Below, one piece after another: positions 1 through 6,604 of a stretch of 9,391 nt of DNA; within the stretch, counting starts at the first letter, position 1, and each line of letters opens with the position of its first letter. Origin of the DNA: Bacteroidota bacterium (GTDB taxonomy: Bacteria; Bacteroidota; Bacteroidia; Chitinophagales; Chitinophagaceae); contig CANFLP010000072.1 in assembly GCA_947447835.1 (NCBI GenBank), forward strand, positions 1 to 9,391, written 5' to 3'. Both the position numbers and the translations under genes were made by a program. The notes beneath the pieces are model-generated. The model saw nothing but the letters and a program-made list of their open reading frames with translations, was not told the DNA's origin and searched no databases.

Positions 1-1623
1 ATTAATAGACATCGTCTACAAAAGAAAGATCCATCAGCTACAATCAGCGAAGCAGTAAAACCAATTATTTATTATTTAGATAATGGTACACCCGAACCAA
101 TCCGTTCCGCTTTATTAGAAGGAGCAAGTTGGTGGAATCAAGCATACGAAGCTGCTGGATATAAAAATGCATTTCAAGTAAAAATATTACCAGATAGTGC
201 TGACCCAATGGATATTCGTTATAATATGATTAACTGGGTACACCGATCTACAAGAGGCTGGAGTTACGGAATGAGTATTACAGATCCTAGAACAGGTGAA
301 ATTATAAAGGGCCAGGTTACACTAGGTTCGCTTAGAGTTAGACAAGATTATTTAATTTTTACTGCCTTACTATCACCATTTGTGAATGGTAAGCCCGTGA
401 CTGATAAAATGAGAGTAGCTGCATTGCAAAGATTAAGACAATTAGCTGCTCACGAAGTGGGTCATACCTTAGGATTACAACATAATTATGCCTCTAGCTA
501 TAATGATAGAGCATCCGTAATGGATTATCCTCATCCTAATGTGTTTGTAAACGATAAAGGCGAAATAGATTTCACAAAAGTATATACCAATGAAATAGGC
601 CCTTGGGATAAGCGTGCAATTATGTATGGATATCAAGATTTTCCAGCTGGCACCAATGAATCATTTGCACTTAATAATTTATTAGAGGAGAACTCTAAGA
701 ATGGATTGTTGTTTATTGCTGACGCAGATGCAAGAGCTGCGAGTGGATTTCATCCATACGCTCATTTATGGGATAATCAGTCCGACGCCGTAGCTGGACT
801 ACAACAAACACTTTCTGTTCGCAAAAAGGCCATTTCTCAATTTGGCGAAGAAGCCATTCAAAATGGAACTCCGTTAACTAAATTGGAAGATGTATTAGTG
901 CCATTATATAATTACCATCGTTACCAATTAGAAGCAGTTACTAAATTAATTGGTGGTATTAATTACAACTATAGTGTGAGAGGCGATCAAAATCAAATCA
1001 AGCCTACAATCCTACCTAATGCTATTCAACAAAAAGCATTAGAGGCTGCAGTGAATTGCTTGTCAGCTAGTACACTTGCCATTCCAGAAAGAATACTTGG
1101 TTTGATTCCTCCTCGCCCTCCAATGTATTATGGTGTTGGAGAATTATTTGACAAAAGAACAGGAATGAGTTTTGACGCATTAAGTGCAGCCGAAGCACTA
1201 GCCGATTTTGAACTAGGTTTCTTATTCAATGTTGAAAGAGCCAACCGTTTAGTGCAAAACAAAGCAAGAGCCAATACGATTGGTTTTGATAATGTGTTAG
1301 ATGCCGTGTTGAAAAGCACTTGGTATGCGAAAACACCAACAGGACTAGAAGGCTCAATTCATTTACAAACGCAACAACAAGTACTTACCTGGATACTAGG
1401 TGTACACCAAAGTGCCGACGCTAATTTTGAAGTAAGAAGCATTTGTAACGATCGCTTACAACAATTAAAAGCACAGTTAACGTCTTTAAGTAAAACAGAC
1501 ATTGCACATAAAGCACAATATGATTTTGCTATAGAAAGAATTAAAAATCCAGGTACAATTACATTACCTAAACCAGTAATGATGGCGCCAGGCGCACCCA
1601 TTGGATGTGATTTGGATTTATAA
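1..1623 (+). CDS. Zinc-dependent metalloprotease (DUF5117/DUF4953-type), 5'-truncated
   Basis: The reading frame is open from the first base, so the gene starts outside the window; 540 C-terminal residues are visible. The key signature is the extended metzincin zinc site HEVGHTLGLQHN at nt 451-486: three His ligands (visible residues 151, 155, 161) and the catalytic Glu at 152. A downstream SVMDYP segment places a Met-turn at about residue 174. This arrangement, plus the long helical C-terminal part, matches the large (roughly 800-850 aa) secreted or periplasmic zinc-dependent metalloproteases of Bacteroidota that carry DUF5117, DUF5118 and DUF4953 domains. By that comparison about one third is missing at the N-terminus, including any signal peptide. 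The substrate is unknown. There is no obvious type IX secretion C-terminal domain; the protein ends in a short Pro/Gly-containing tail. An internal ATG at 208 is not the start, because the frame upstream is open and protein-like. The gene converges with pdhC and shares its terminator. The family call is confident; the physiological role is not. Confidence 0.9.
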   Translation: MNRHRLQKKDPSATISEAVKPIIYYLDNGTPEPIRSALLEGASWWNQAYEAAGYKNAFQVKILPDSADPMDIRYNMINWVHRSTRGWSYGMSITDPRTGEIIKGQVTLGSLRVRQDYLIFTALLSPFVNGKPVTDKMRVAALQRLRQLAAHEVGHTLGLQHNYASSYNDRASVMDYPHPNVFVNDKGEIDFTKVYTNEIGPWDKRAIMYGYQDFPAGTNESFALNNLLEENSKNGLLFIADADARAASGFHPYAHLWDNQSDAVAGLQQTLSVRKKAISQFGEEAIQNGTPLTKLEDVLVPLYNYHRYQLEAVTKLIGGINYNYSVRGDQNQIKPTILPNAIQQKALEAAVNCLSASTLAIPERILGLIPPRPPMYYGVGELFDKRTGMSFDALSAAEALADFELGFLFNVERANRLVQNKARANTIGFDNVLDAVLKSTWYAKTPTGLEGSIHLQTQQQVLTWILGVHQSADANFEVRSICNDRLQQLKAQLTSLSKTDIAHKAQYDFAIERIKNPGTITLPKPVMMAPGAPIGCDLDL

Positions 1624-1659
1624 TAATGCAAGATCACTACACTTAAATGTTCCGAAATT

Positions 1660-1693
1660 AAAAAAGCCCCAAGCAATTGCTCGGGGCTTTTTT
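1660..1693. terminator. Bidirectional intrinsic terminator between the metalloprotease gene and pdhC
   Basis: AAAAAAGCCCC (1660-1670) pairs perfectly with GGGGCTTTTTT (1683-1693). The stem encloses AGCAATTGCT (1672-1681), itself a palindrome, with only one A/C mismatch (1671/1682) between the two parts. A run of A on the left and T on the right lets it act as a Rho-independent terminator on both strands. This fits its place, 36 bp after the metalloprotease stop and 23 bp after the pdhC stop. Confidence 0.92.
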
Positions 1694-1716
1694 ATTATGT
1701 AATCTTAAAAGAATAC

Positions 1717-3381
1717 TTATGCAAGCATTCTCAATGGTTCTTCTAATAAACTTTTAAGTGTTTGCAAGAACGCAGCTCCTGTTGCACCATCCACTACACG
1801 GTGGTCACAACTTAATGTCACATTCATTACATTACCTGGAACAACCTGTCCGCCTTTTACTATTGGTTCTTGAGCAATACCACCTATAGCTAAAATACAA
1901 GCATCAGGAGGATTGATAATCGCTGTGAAAGAATCTATTCCAAACATACCTAAGTTAGAAATAGTGAATGTGCTTCCTTCCCAATCTGCAGGTTGTAATT
2001 TTTTATCTTTTGCTTTTTTAGCAAACTCTTTTACGTTACCACTAATTTGTGATAAGCTTAAGCTGTCTGCAAAACGTAATACAGGAACCAATAAACCTTC
2101 GTCTACTGCTACTGCAATACCAATATTAACATGATGATTTTCACGGATAAAATCTCCCATCCAACTGCTATTTACCTTTGGATGCTGCTTTAATGACAAT
2201 GCTGTTGCTTTAACAATCATATCATTAAAACTAATCTTAGTAGTTGCATTTTCGTTTAATAAAGTACGTGCTTTAATAGCCGCGTCCATATTAATTTTCA
2301 TGGTTAAGTAAAAATGCGGAGCTGTGAACAAGCTTTCGCTTAAACGCTTCGCAATTACTTTACGCATTTGTGATACAGGTGTATCTACAAAGCTTACTGT
2401 GCCCGAAGGAACAAATACAGGAGCAGTTGTTGCAGATGCACTTGAACTAATAGCAGTTGCTGCACTAGGAGTATAATTTTCCAAATCAGTTCTAGTGATT
2501 CTTCCGTTCTCACCAGTACCTTTTACAAATTTTAAATCGATGCCTTTTTCTTGTGCAATTTTCTTTGCCAATGGAGAAGCAAAAATGCGACCCTCATTAA
2601 CAACTTGTGCAGTCGAAGCTGTAACTGGCGCAACGCTAGTGGCCGGAGCAGTTGCGGCAGGAACTTTTCCGATTTCATCAGCTGCTTTCGCAGCTTCTGG
2701 CGCAGATGCAGCAGGAGCCGCTGCTACTGGAGCTGGTGCAGATCCATTGCTTTTTAATCCCTTCACTATTGGATCAATATCCATTCCTGGTTGACCAATT
2801 ATACATAACAAATCATTTACTAAAATCTTCTCTCCTTTTTGCGCACCTTGATATAACAAAATACCATCCTTATAAGATTCTAATTCCATGGTAGCTTTAT
2901 CCGTTTCGATATCAGCTAGCACTTCCCCTTTCTTTACAGCATCTCCCACTTTCTTTTGCCATCCTGCAATCACACCTTCAGTCATGGTATCACTCAAACG
3001 TGGCATTAAAACAACTTCTTCCATTGTGCTATAATCAACTCCACTAGCAGCAGCAACTGTTGCAGGAGCAGGAGTTTCTGTAGCGGAAGGCGCAGCAACT
3101 GGAGCAACATTTGCACCAGCAATTAATGCACTAACGTCTTCGCCTGCTTTACCAAAAATAGCAAGCAAGTCATTCACTTGCAATTTGCCACCTCTTGGGG
3201 TACCAATATGTAAAAGGACTCCATCCTGATAACTCTCTAATTCCATGGTAGCTTTATCCGTTTCAATCTCGGCTAATAAGTCGCCTTTTTTAACGGTATC
3301 GCCCACTTTTTTATGCCATGCCGCAATGACACCTTCTGTCATTGTATCGCTCAAGCGGGGCATTAATATAACTTCTGCCAT
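1717..3381 (-). CDS. pdhC: Pyruvate dehydrogenase complex E2, dihydrolipoamide acetyltransferase, with two lipoyl domains
   Basis: This 554-aa protein is the acetyltransferase core of the pyruvate dehydrogenase complex; it moves the acetyl group from lipoyl-lysine to CoA in the cytoplasm. Two lipoyl domains are visible at about residues 1-80 and 120-200, each with the ETDKATMELES lipoylation loop (lipoyl lysines K43 and K162). Ala/Pro-rich flexible linkers follow each (about 90-115 and 212-262). The E3/E1-binding peripheral domain spans about 265-303 (FASPLAKKIA, GRITRTDLENY). The catalytic domain runs from about 330 to the end and carries DHRVVDG with active-site His527 and Asp531. The start is the ATG directly before the first lipoyl domain; no Shine-Dalgarno sequence is seen, as is usual in this phylum. 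E1 and E3 genes are not adjacent, so the complex is encoded at more than one locus. The substrate is inferred as pyruvate from overall sequence resemblance; a branched-chain or 2-oxoglutarate E2 is less likely given the two lipoyl domains and the linker style. Confidence 0.95.
   Translation of the reverse strand: MAEVILMPRLSDTMTEGVIAAWHKKVGDTVKKGDLLAEIETDKATMELESYQDGVLLHIGTPRGGKLQVNDLLAIFGKAGEDVSALIAGANVAPVAAPSATETPAPATVAAASGVDYSTMEEVVLMPRLSDTMTEGVIAGWQKKVGDAVKKGEVLADIETDKATMELESYKDGILLYQGAQKGEKILVNDLLCIIGQPGMDIDPIVKGLKSNGSAPAPVAAAPAASAPEAAKAADEIGKVPAATAPATSVAPVTASTAQVVNEGRIFASPLAKKIAQEKGIDLKFVKGTGENGRITRTDLENYTPSAATAISSSASATTAPVFVPSGTVSFVDTPVSQMRKVIAKRLSESLFTAPHFYLTMKINMDAAIKARTLLNENATTKISFNDMIVKATALSLKQHPKVNSSWMGDFIRENHHVNIGIAVAVDEGLLVPVLRFADSLSLSQISGNVKEFAKKAKDKKLQPADWEGSTFTISNLGMFGIDSFTAIINPPDACILAIGGIAQEPIVKGGQVVPGNVMNVTLSCDHRVVDGATGAAFLQTLKSLLEEPLRMLA
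2880..2907. repeat. Direct repeat copy 1, lipoyl loop of the second lipoyl domain of pdhC
   Basis: These 28 bp are identical to 3237-3264, exactly 357 bp (119 codons) away in the same frame. They encode the start of the lipoylation loop (around K162). The flanking lipoyl-domain DNA is similar but diverged. Confidence 0.85.
3237..3264. repeat. Direct repeat copy 2, lipoyl loop of the first lipoyl domain of pdhC
   Basis: This is the partner of the 28-bp perfect repeat at 2880-2907; it encodes the loop around lipoyl lysine K43. The pair marks an internal domain duplication. Confidence 0.85.
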
Positions 3382-3420
3382 AAGTAAAAGGCTGTTTTGT
3401 AATTGAGCCGTGAAAATACA

Positions 3421-3461
3421 TCAAAATTGGTTTTTTTCCCACCGATCCTGCCAATTTTTGA
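3421..3461. repeat. Inverted repeat in the icd-pdhC intergenic region
   Basis: TCAAAATTGG (3421-3430) is the reverse complement of CCAATTTTTGA (3451-3461) apart from one extra T, with a 20-base spacer. It lies in the 135 bp between the icd stop and the pdhC start, both on the minus strand. No T-run follows on the minus strand, so it is a poor intrinsic terminator. It could be a weak RNA hairpin, a regulator site, or chance in AT-rich DNA. I see no clear TAnnTTTG promoter for pdhC in this gap; TCAATTTG on the minus strand, one base from consensus, is the nearest. Confidence 0.4.
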
Positions 3462-3516
3462 GCAAATTGAGGGTAAAACCAAGTCAATTTCCGTAAAACG
3501 ATGAATCTGTTCGACT

Positions 3517-4968
3517 TTATTGACCTTGCGCTAAGCTGTAGGCTTTTTTATCTGCCCACATGTTCAAGATTTCAAGGGAACATATTTTAAAGTCCTTAGC
3601 CAAGGCTCCGTATAGTTCAACCACATCGTCCTGAGACAATGGCAATTCATTTACGGTCTCAAAACGGCAATAGTATTGATTCACTAAATTGGTAAAGATG
3701 GAGCCTGACGGCCATACTTGTGTTCCTCTATTTGTAATAGTTACTAATTTAAGTGCATCGGTTGTGTGTGATGTACATTTATCTGCAATCACTTGTGGTT
3801 GTTCGTTACTTTCAATAAAAAAATCAACGCCTACAATTTTATGATGATCATTTAAATCACTTTGCAACATTGGATTATGCTCCAATTTAAAATCGGTAGG
3901 TGTTACATAAAAATTAGGTAACAATGGTTTAGGATTGTGTGCAGGTTGTTTACCAAAATTATCAATAATCGCTTGTGCAAAAACAGTTGTGTTTACAGAA
4001 GGAATTGATTTGTCTCCAAAGTCACCAGTGTGCACTCCAGATTCTAATGTAAATAACAATGCATTTTCAATCATAATTGCTTGCTCCATTAATCCCAAGT
4101 GGCGTAACATACTTAATCCACTTAATAATAATGAAGTTGGATTGGCAATATTTTTACCAGCAATATCTGGTGCTGTACCGTGTACTGCTTCAAATATTGA
4201 AATATGATCTCCGATATTTGCAGAAGGCGCAAAACCAAGCCCACCAACCAATCCAGCGCATAAGTCACTCACAATGTCTCCCTGCAAATTGGTTAATACA
4301 ATTACATCAAATAAGTCTGGACGACTTACCAATTTCATGCACAAATCATCTACAATAACATCATCTGCTTTTAATTCAGGATACTCTTTTGCAACTTCTT
4401 TAAACACTTCCAAAAACAAACCATCTGTTAATTTCATGATGTTTGCTTTATGACCACAAGTAATTCTTTTTGCTCCTTTTTTCTTTGCCATCTCAAAGGC
4501 ATAACGAATAACTTGTTCACTACCTGGACGTGTAATAAAACGACGACCCAACGCAACATCCTGTGTTAGCATATGCTCAATCCCACCATAAGTATCTTCG
4601 ATATTTTCTCTTACAATTGTTAAATCAATAGGGATACCAGCTTTACTAAATACGGTATCAACACCACTTAATGTTTGAAAATGTCTATCATTTGCGTAGG
4701 TGTTCCAAGTTTTTCTAGCTGTAACGTTCACACTCTTCACCCCCTTCCCTTTTGGCGTTTCCATTGGCCCCTTAAATAACAAACCCAACTCCTCAATCGT
4801 ATCTTTTGCCTCTTGGGTCATACCATTACTAAAGCCTTTGTCAAAAACCCATTTACCCATATCCACAAACTGATATTCCAATGGCACTTTGGCAGCATTA
4901 AAAACATGAATTACTGCTTCCATAATTTCTGGACCAATCCCATCTCCTTTTGCTACTGCGATCTTCAT
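3517..4968 (-). CDS. icd: Isocitrate dehydrogenase, Thermus/Rickettsia type with C-terminal extension; predicted NAD-dependent
   Basis: This 483-aa enzyme oxidatively decarboxylates isocitrate to 2-oxoglutarate in the TCA cycle. It has the beta-decarboxylating dehydrogenase fold. Isocitrate-binding residues are visible as SVNVTAR (S79, N81, R85), R95, R120 in IVREN, Y127 in EDTYGGIEH and K174 in GHKANIMK. The metal-binding aspartates lie in NLQGDIVSDL (D231, D235). The adenine-binding segment is HGTAPDIAGKNIANP (263-277). A C-terminal extra domain (about 378-480, with KIVGVDFFIESN and ITNRGTQVWPSG) matches the extension of Thermus thermophilus isocitrate dehydrogenase and separates it from the shorter E. 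coli enzyme and from isopropylmalate dehydrogenase. At the positions of E. coli K344, Y345 and V351 it has D268, I269 and A275, the residues associated with NAD+ use. The ATG start gives the canonical N-terminus (MKIAVAKGDGIGPE). It lies upstream of pdhC on the same strand and has its own promoter element at 5025-5032. Confidence 0.94.
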   Translation of the reverse strand: MKIAVAKGDGIGPEIMEAVIHVFNAAKVPLEYQFVDMGKWVFDKGFSNGMTQEAKDTIEELGLLFKGPMETPKGKGVKSVNVTARKTWNTYANDRHFQTLSGVDTVFSKAGIPIDLTIVRENIEDTYGGIEHMLTQDVALGRRFITRPGSEQVIRYAFEMAKKKGAKRITCGHKANIMKLTDGLFLEVFKEVAKEYPELKADDVIVDDLCMKLVSRPDLFDVIVLTNLQGDIVSDLCAGLVGGLGFAPSANIGDHISIFEAVHGTAPDIAGKNIANPTSLLLSGLSMLRHLGLMEQAIMIENALLFTLESGVHTGDFGDKSIPSVNTTVFAQAIIDNFGKQPAHNPKPLLPNFYVTPTDFKLEHNPMLQSDLNDHHKIVGVDFFIESNEQPQVIADKCTSHTTDALKLVTITNRGTQVWPSGSIFTNLVNQYYCRFETVNELPLSQDDVVELYGALAKDFKICSLEILNMWADKKAYSLAQGQ

Positions 4969-5024
4969 TTGTGTCTATTTATTAGTGTAATTAAGTGATT
5001 TTCAGCCTAACGCATACGATTGCG

Positions 5025-5032
5025 CAAAGGTA
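5025..5032 (-). promoter_or_regulatory. Candidate -7 promoter element for icd
   Basis: The minus strand reads TACCTTTG, a perfect match to the Bacteroidota sigma-ABfr -7 consensus TAnnTTTG. It predicts a transcript start near 5018 and a leader of about 50 nt before the icd ATG. The region 19-21 bp upstream is T-rich but lacks a clean -33 TTG. Confidence 0.6.
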
Positions 5033-5070
5033 AAGCACTTAAGGGGTCTTATAAAAAAATACATGCTTTT

Positions 5071-5089
5071 TTTACACCACTCGTGTAAA
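5071..5089. promoter_or_regulatory. Operator-like dyad TTTACAC-N5-GTGTAAA in the icd/apaG divergent region
   Basis: TTTACAC (5071-5077) and GTGTAAA (5083-5089) are perfect reverse complements separated by CACTC. The element lies about 39 bp upstream of the icd -7 box and just before the candidate apaG -7 box, where a repressor or activator could act on either gene. It is not a terminator: no gene reads into it and no T-run follows a strand-appropriate stem. A further GTGTAA half-site lies at 4985-4990 in the icd leader. I do not recognise the regulator. Confidence 0.5.
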
Positions 5090-5095
5090 TTTTGG

Positions 5096-5103
5096 TACTT
5101 TTA
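5096..5103 (+). promoter_or_regulatory. Weak candidate -7 element for apaG
   Basis: TACTTTTA matches TAnnTTTG except for the last base. It predicts a transcript start near 5110, about 35 nt before the apaG ATG at 5146. No clear -33 element is seen beyond a T-run at 5067-5073. Confidence 0.35.
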
Positions 5104-5145
5104 TCGCGCAGTATCCTCTGCAGTTTACCAATTGATAAGCCTACC

Positions 5146-5532
5146 ATGGTTTCCAAAATTTCAGAAGGCATTGAAGTGAGTATTGAGACCTTTTACCAAA
5201 AGGACTATAGTAATCCTTTGCAAAATGAATATATGTTTGCTTATCGTATTACTATTGAGAACCACAATTCTTTTCCAGTTAAACTATTAAGACGTTATTG
5301 GGAAGTTTTTGATAGCAATACCGAACAACGAATTGTAGAAGGAGAAGGCGTTGTAGGAGTTCAACCGCTTATTATGCCTGGCAAACATTACCAATATGTG
5401 AGTGGATGTCACTTGAAAAGTGAATTGGGTAAAATGCAGGGTTATTATACCATGGAGAATGTTGAAAACAAAGATGCTATTCATGTAAACATCCCTGCTT
5501 TTAAATTAACAGCACCTATTAAGCTGAACTAA
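5146..5532 (+). CDS. apaG: ApaG (Co2+/Mg2+ efflux protein CorD) domain protein
   Basis: The 128-aa product is the whole ApaG/DUF525 domain, a small cytoplasmic beta-sandwich. The family core is plain: YMFAYRITIEN (about residues 28-38), LLRRYWEVFDSN, then GEGVVGVQPLIMPG (about 68-81), YQYVSGC and GKMQGYYTM. Its biochemical role is unsettled; the CorD name comes from Salmonella cobalt/magnesium phenotypes. The open frame continues upstream to a TTG at 5092, but I start at ATG 5146: the resulting 128 aa matches the usual 125-130 aa, the upstream residues are not family-like, and the candidate promoter box at 5096 would fall inside the longer form. It stands alone here, without the ksgA and apaH neighbours seen in enterobacteria. 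It is divergent from icd and convergent with gldB, with only 9 bp between the two stop codons. Confidence 0.92.
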   Translation: MVSKISEGIEVSIETFYQKDYSNPLQNEYMFAYRITIENHNSFPVKLLRRYWEVFDSNTEQRIVEGEGVVGVQPLIMPGKHYQYVSGCHLKSELGKMQGYYTMENVENKDAIHVNIPAFKLTAPIKLN

Positions 5533-5541
5533 TCTTAGTTT

Positions 5542-6549
5542 CTAAGGCGCATATTCGGCAGAAGTAAAAATCTTATCGGCAGAAGTTTTAAGTAGCGCTT
5601 CCATTGTAATCCCCTTTTGCGTTTTTTGTTGCATCCATGCTTGTACTATTTTATACCCCATGTATTTCCCTACATTTCCAGGAATGGATTCTCCGAATGT
5701 ATCACTATAAACGCCCTCCTGCATCATAGATCTAATGTCAGTAGGATTAGATGAATAAATTAACTTATCATGCAAAATATATTCCCAGATTTTAGACTCT
5801 TGTTGTTGTAGACTTTTGATTTGTTCCTGGGTATAACCAAAACGTATAGAATCCGGCGTATTCGGCATGCAAACATTGATCACAAATTGTCGTTTTCCGG
5901 CTTCAATCATTTCCTTCATTAATGTCACATTACTTTGTGTTTCGGGCACAATATCATTGATTATATTTTGCACACTATTTACCGTAATATATTCCGGCGC
6001 AAAACGTCGACTTAAATAAGTAGGATAAATGGTTTGAATACGTTCCGAAAAATACCAATCTGATTGTGCACCTAAATACATTTGCAAACCCAATGCCAGT
6101 GCATCTTTTGTAACAATATTTCCATAAGATTCCAAGGGCCCAACAAAAGTGATTACTTTATGTGCTAAAGGATAATTAGGGAAATAATAATGCAACCTCT
6201 TAAACGCCTCCGCTAAATTTACGCGCGCTTTGCTAATTGCGTTCACCTTTTGAGCATCCTTATATATAGGTGCGTAGGCCTTGTAAAATGCTTTAATACC
6301 AATAGTGTCCTTGTACTTATTTAACATTAATATTTGGGAGAAAAAATCAGGTGCAAAATTGGGATATTTTGCAAATAATTTTGATACCGAAATCTTTGTA
6401 TGTAATGTGTCAATGCCAAAAAAGGCACTGTCAAATCTTTCCACTTTAATTTCAAAGCTAGGCTCCCTTTTTGCAGGGTCTGATGGTGCAAATTGACAGG
6501 CCGAAATAATTAAAATAACTGCAATAAATGAAATTTGCATTCTACGCAT
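5542..6549 (-). CDS. gldB: Gliding motility-associated lipoprotein GldB
   Basis: This is a 335-aa envelope lipoprotein of the GldB family, required for gliding in Flavobacterium but widespread in non-gliding Bacteroidota too. The N-terminus has a short Arg-containing start (MRRMQ), a hydrophobic stretch and the lipobox IISAC, giving lipidated Cys18. Mature protein begins CQFAPSDP. Family features include VERFDSAFFGID just after the lipobox and PGNVGKYMGYKIVQAW near the C-terminus. Three in-frame ATGs are possible. The one at 6606 would put 36 residues before the Cys and overlap the nadE start codon. The one at 6540 would remove both arginines. The ATG at 6549 gives a normal lipoprotein signal and is preferred. 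There is no acidic export patch right after the Cys, so retention on the periplasmic side is inferred. The gene is divergent from nadE. gldC, its partner downstream of gldB in Flavobacterium johnsoniae, is absent; apaG converges instead. Confidence 0.85.
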   Translation of the reverse strand: MRRMQISFIAVILIISACQFAPSDPAKREPSFEIKVERFDSAFFGIDTLHTKISVSKLFAKYPNFAPDFFSQILMLNKYKDTIGIKAFYKAYAPIYKDAQKVNAISKARVNLAEAFKRLHYYFPNYPLAHKVITFVGPLESYGNIVTKDALALGLQMYLGAQSDWYFSERIQTIYPTYLSRRFAPEYITVNSVQNIINDIVPETQSNVTLMKEMIEAGKRQFVINVCMPNTPDSIRFGYTQEQIKSLQQQESKIWEYILHDKLIYSSNPTDIRSMMQEGVYSDTFGESIPGNVGKYMGYKIVQAWMQQKTQKGITMEALLKTSADKIFTSAEYAP

Positions 6550-6604
6550 ATGTGAAAGTACAAAAAAAGAGAGTTTATTTCTGTTAAAAACCGACCTTTG
6601 GCAC
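6550..6604. promoter_or_regulatory. Short divergent promoter region of gldB and nadE
   Basis: Only 55 bp separate the chosen starts, so both promoters must lie here or reach into the neighbouring gene. On the plus strand GACCTTTG (6593-6600) is one base from TAnnTTTG but sits only 4 bp before the nadE ATG. On the minus strand TACTTTCA (6560-6553) is two bases off and sits 3 bp before the gldB ATG. If either were used the transcript would be nearly leaderless. Neither is convincing. Confidence 0.4.

Noticed and set aside
1128..1676. Minus-strand open frames opposite the metalloprotease C-terminus
   Set aside because: One even runs through the terminator; neither looks like a protein family, and the plus-strand frame is clearly coding.
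2640..2760. Repetitive Ala/Pro codon stretch as a possible tandem repeat or CRISPR-like array
   Set aside because: It encodes the flexible linker of E2; there is no regular repeat unit or spacer pattern.
2495..2894. Several overlapping plus-strand open frames opposite the middle of pdhC
   Set aside because: They arise from the Ala/Pro-rich linker and binding-domain codons read on the other strand; their products are low-complexity and the minus-strand gene explains the region fully.
3935..4358. Plus-strand open frames inside icd
   Set aside because: Antisense shadows of a fully conserved enzyme gene, with no recognisable domains.
5011..5024. Small dyad CGCA-N6-TGCG near the predicted icd transcript start
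   Set aside because: Four-base arms are expected by chance and nothing else supports a function.
5092..5145. N-terminal extension of apaG from a TTG codon at 5092
   Set aside because: The extra 18 residues do not resemble the family, the ATG at 5146 gives the usual length, and the candidate promoter box lies inside the extension.
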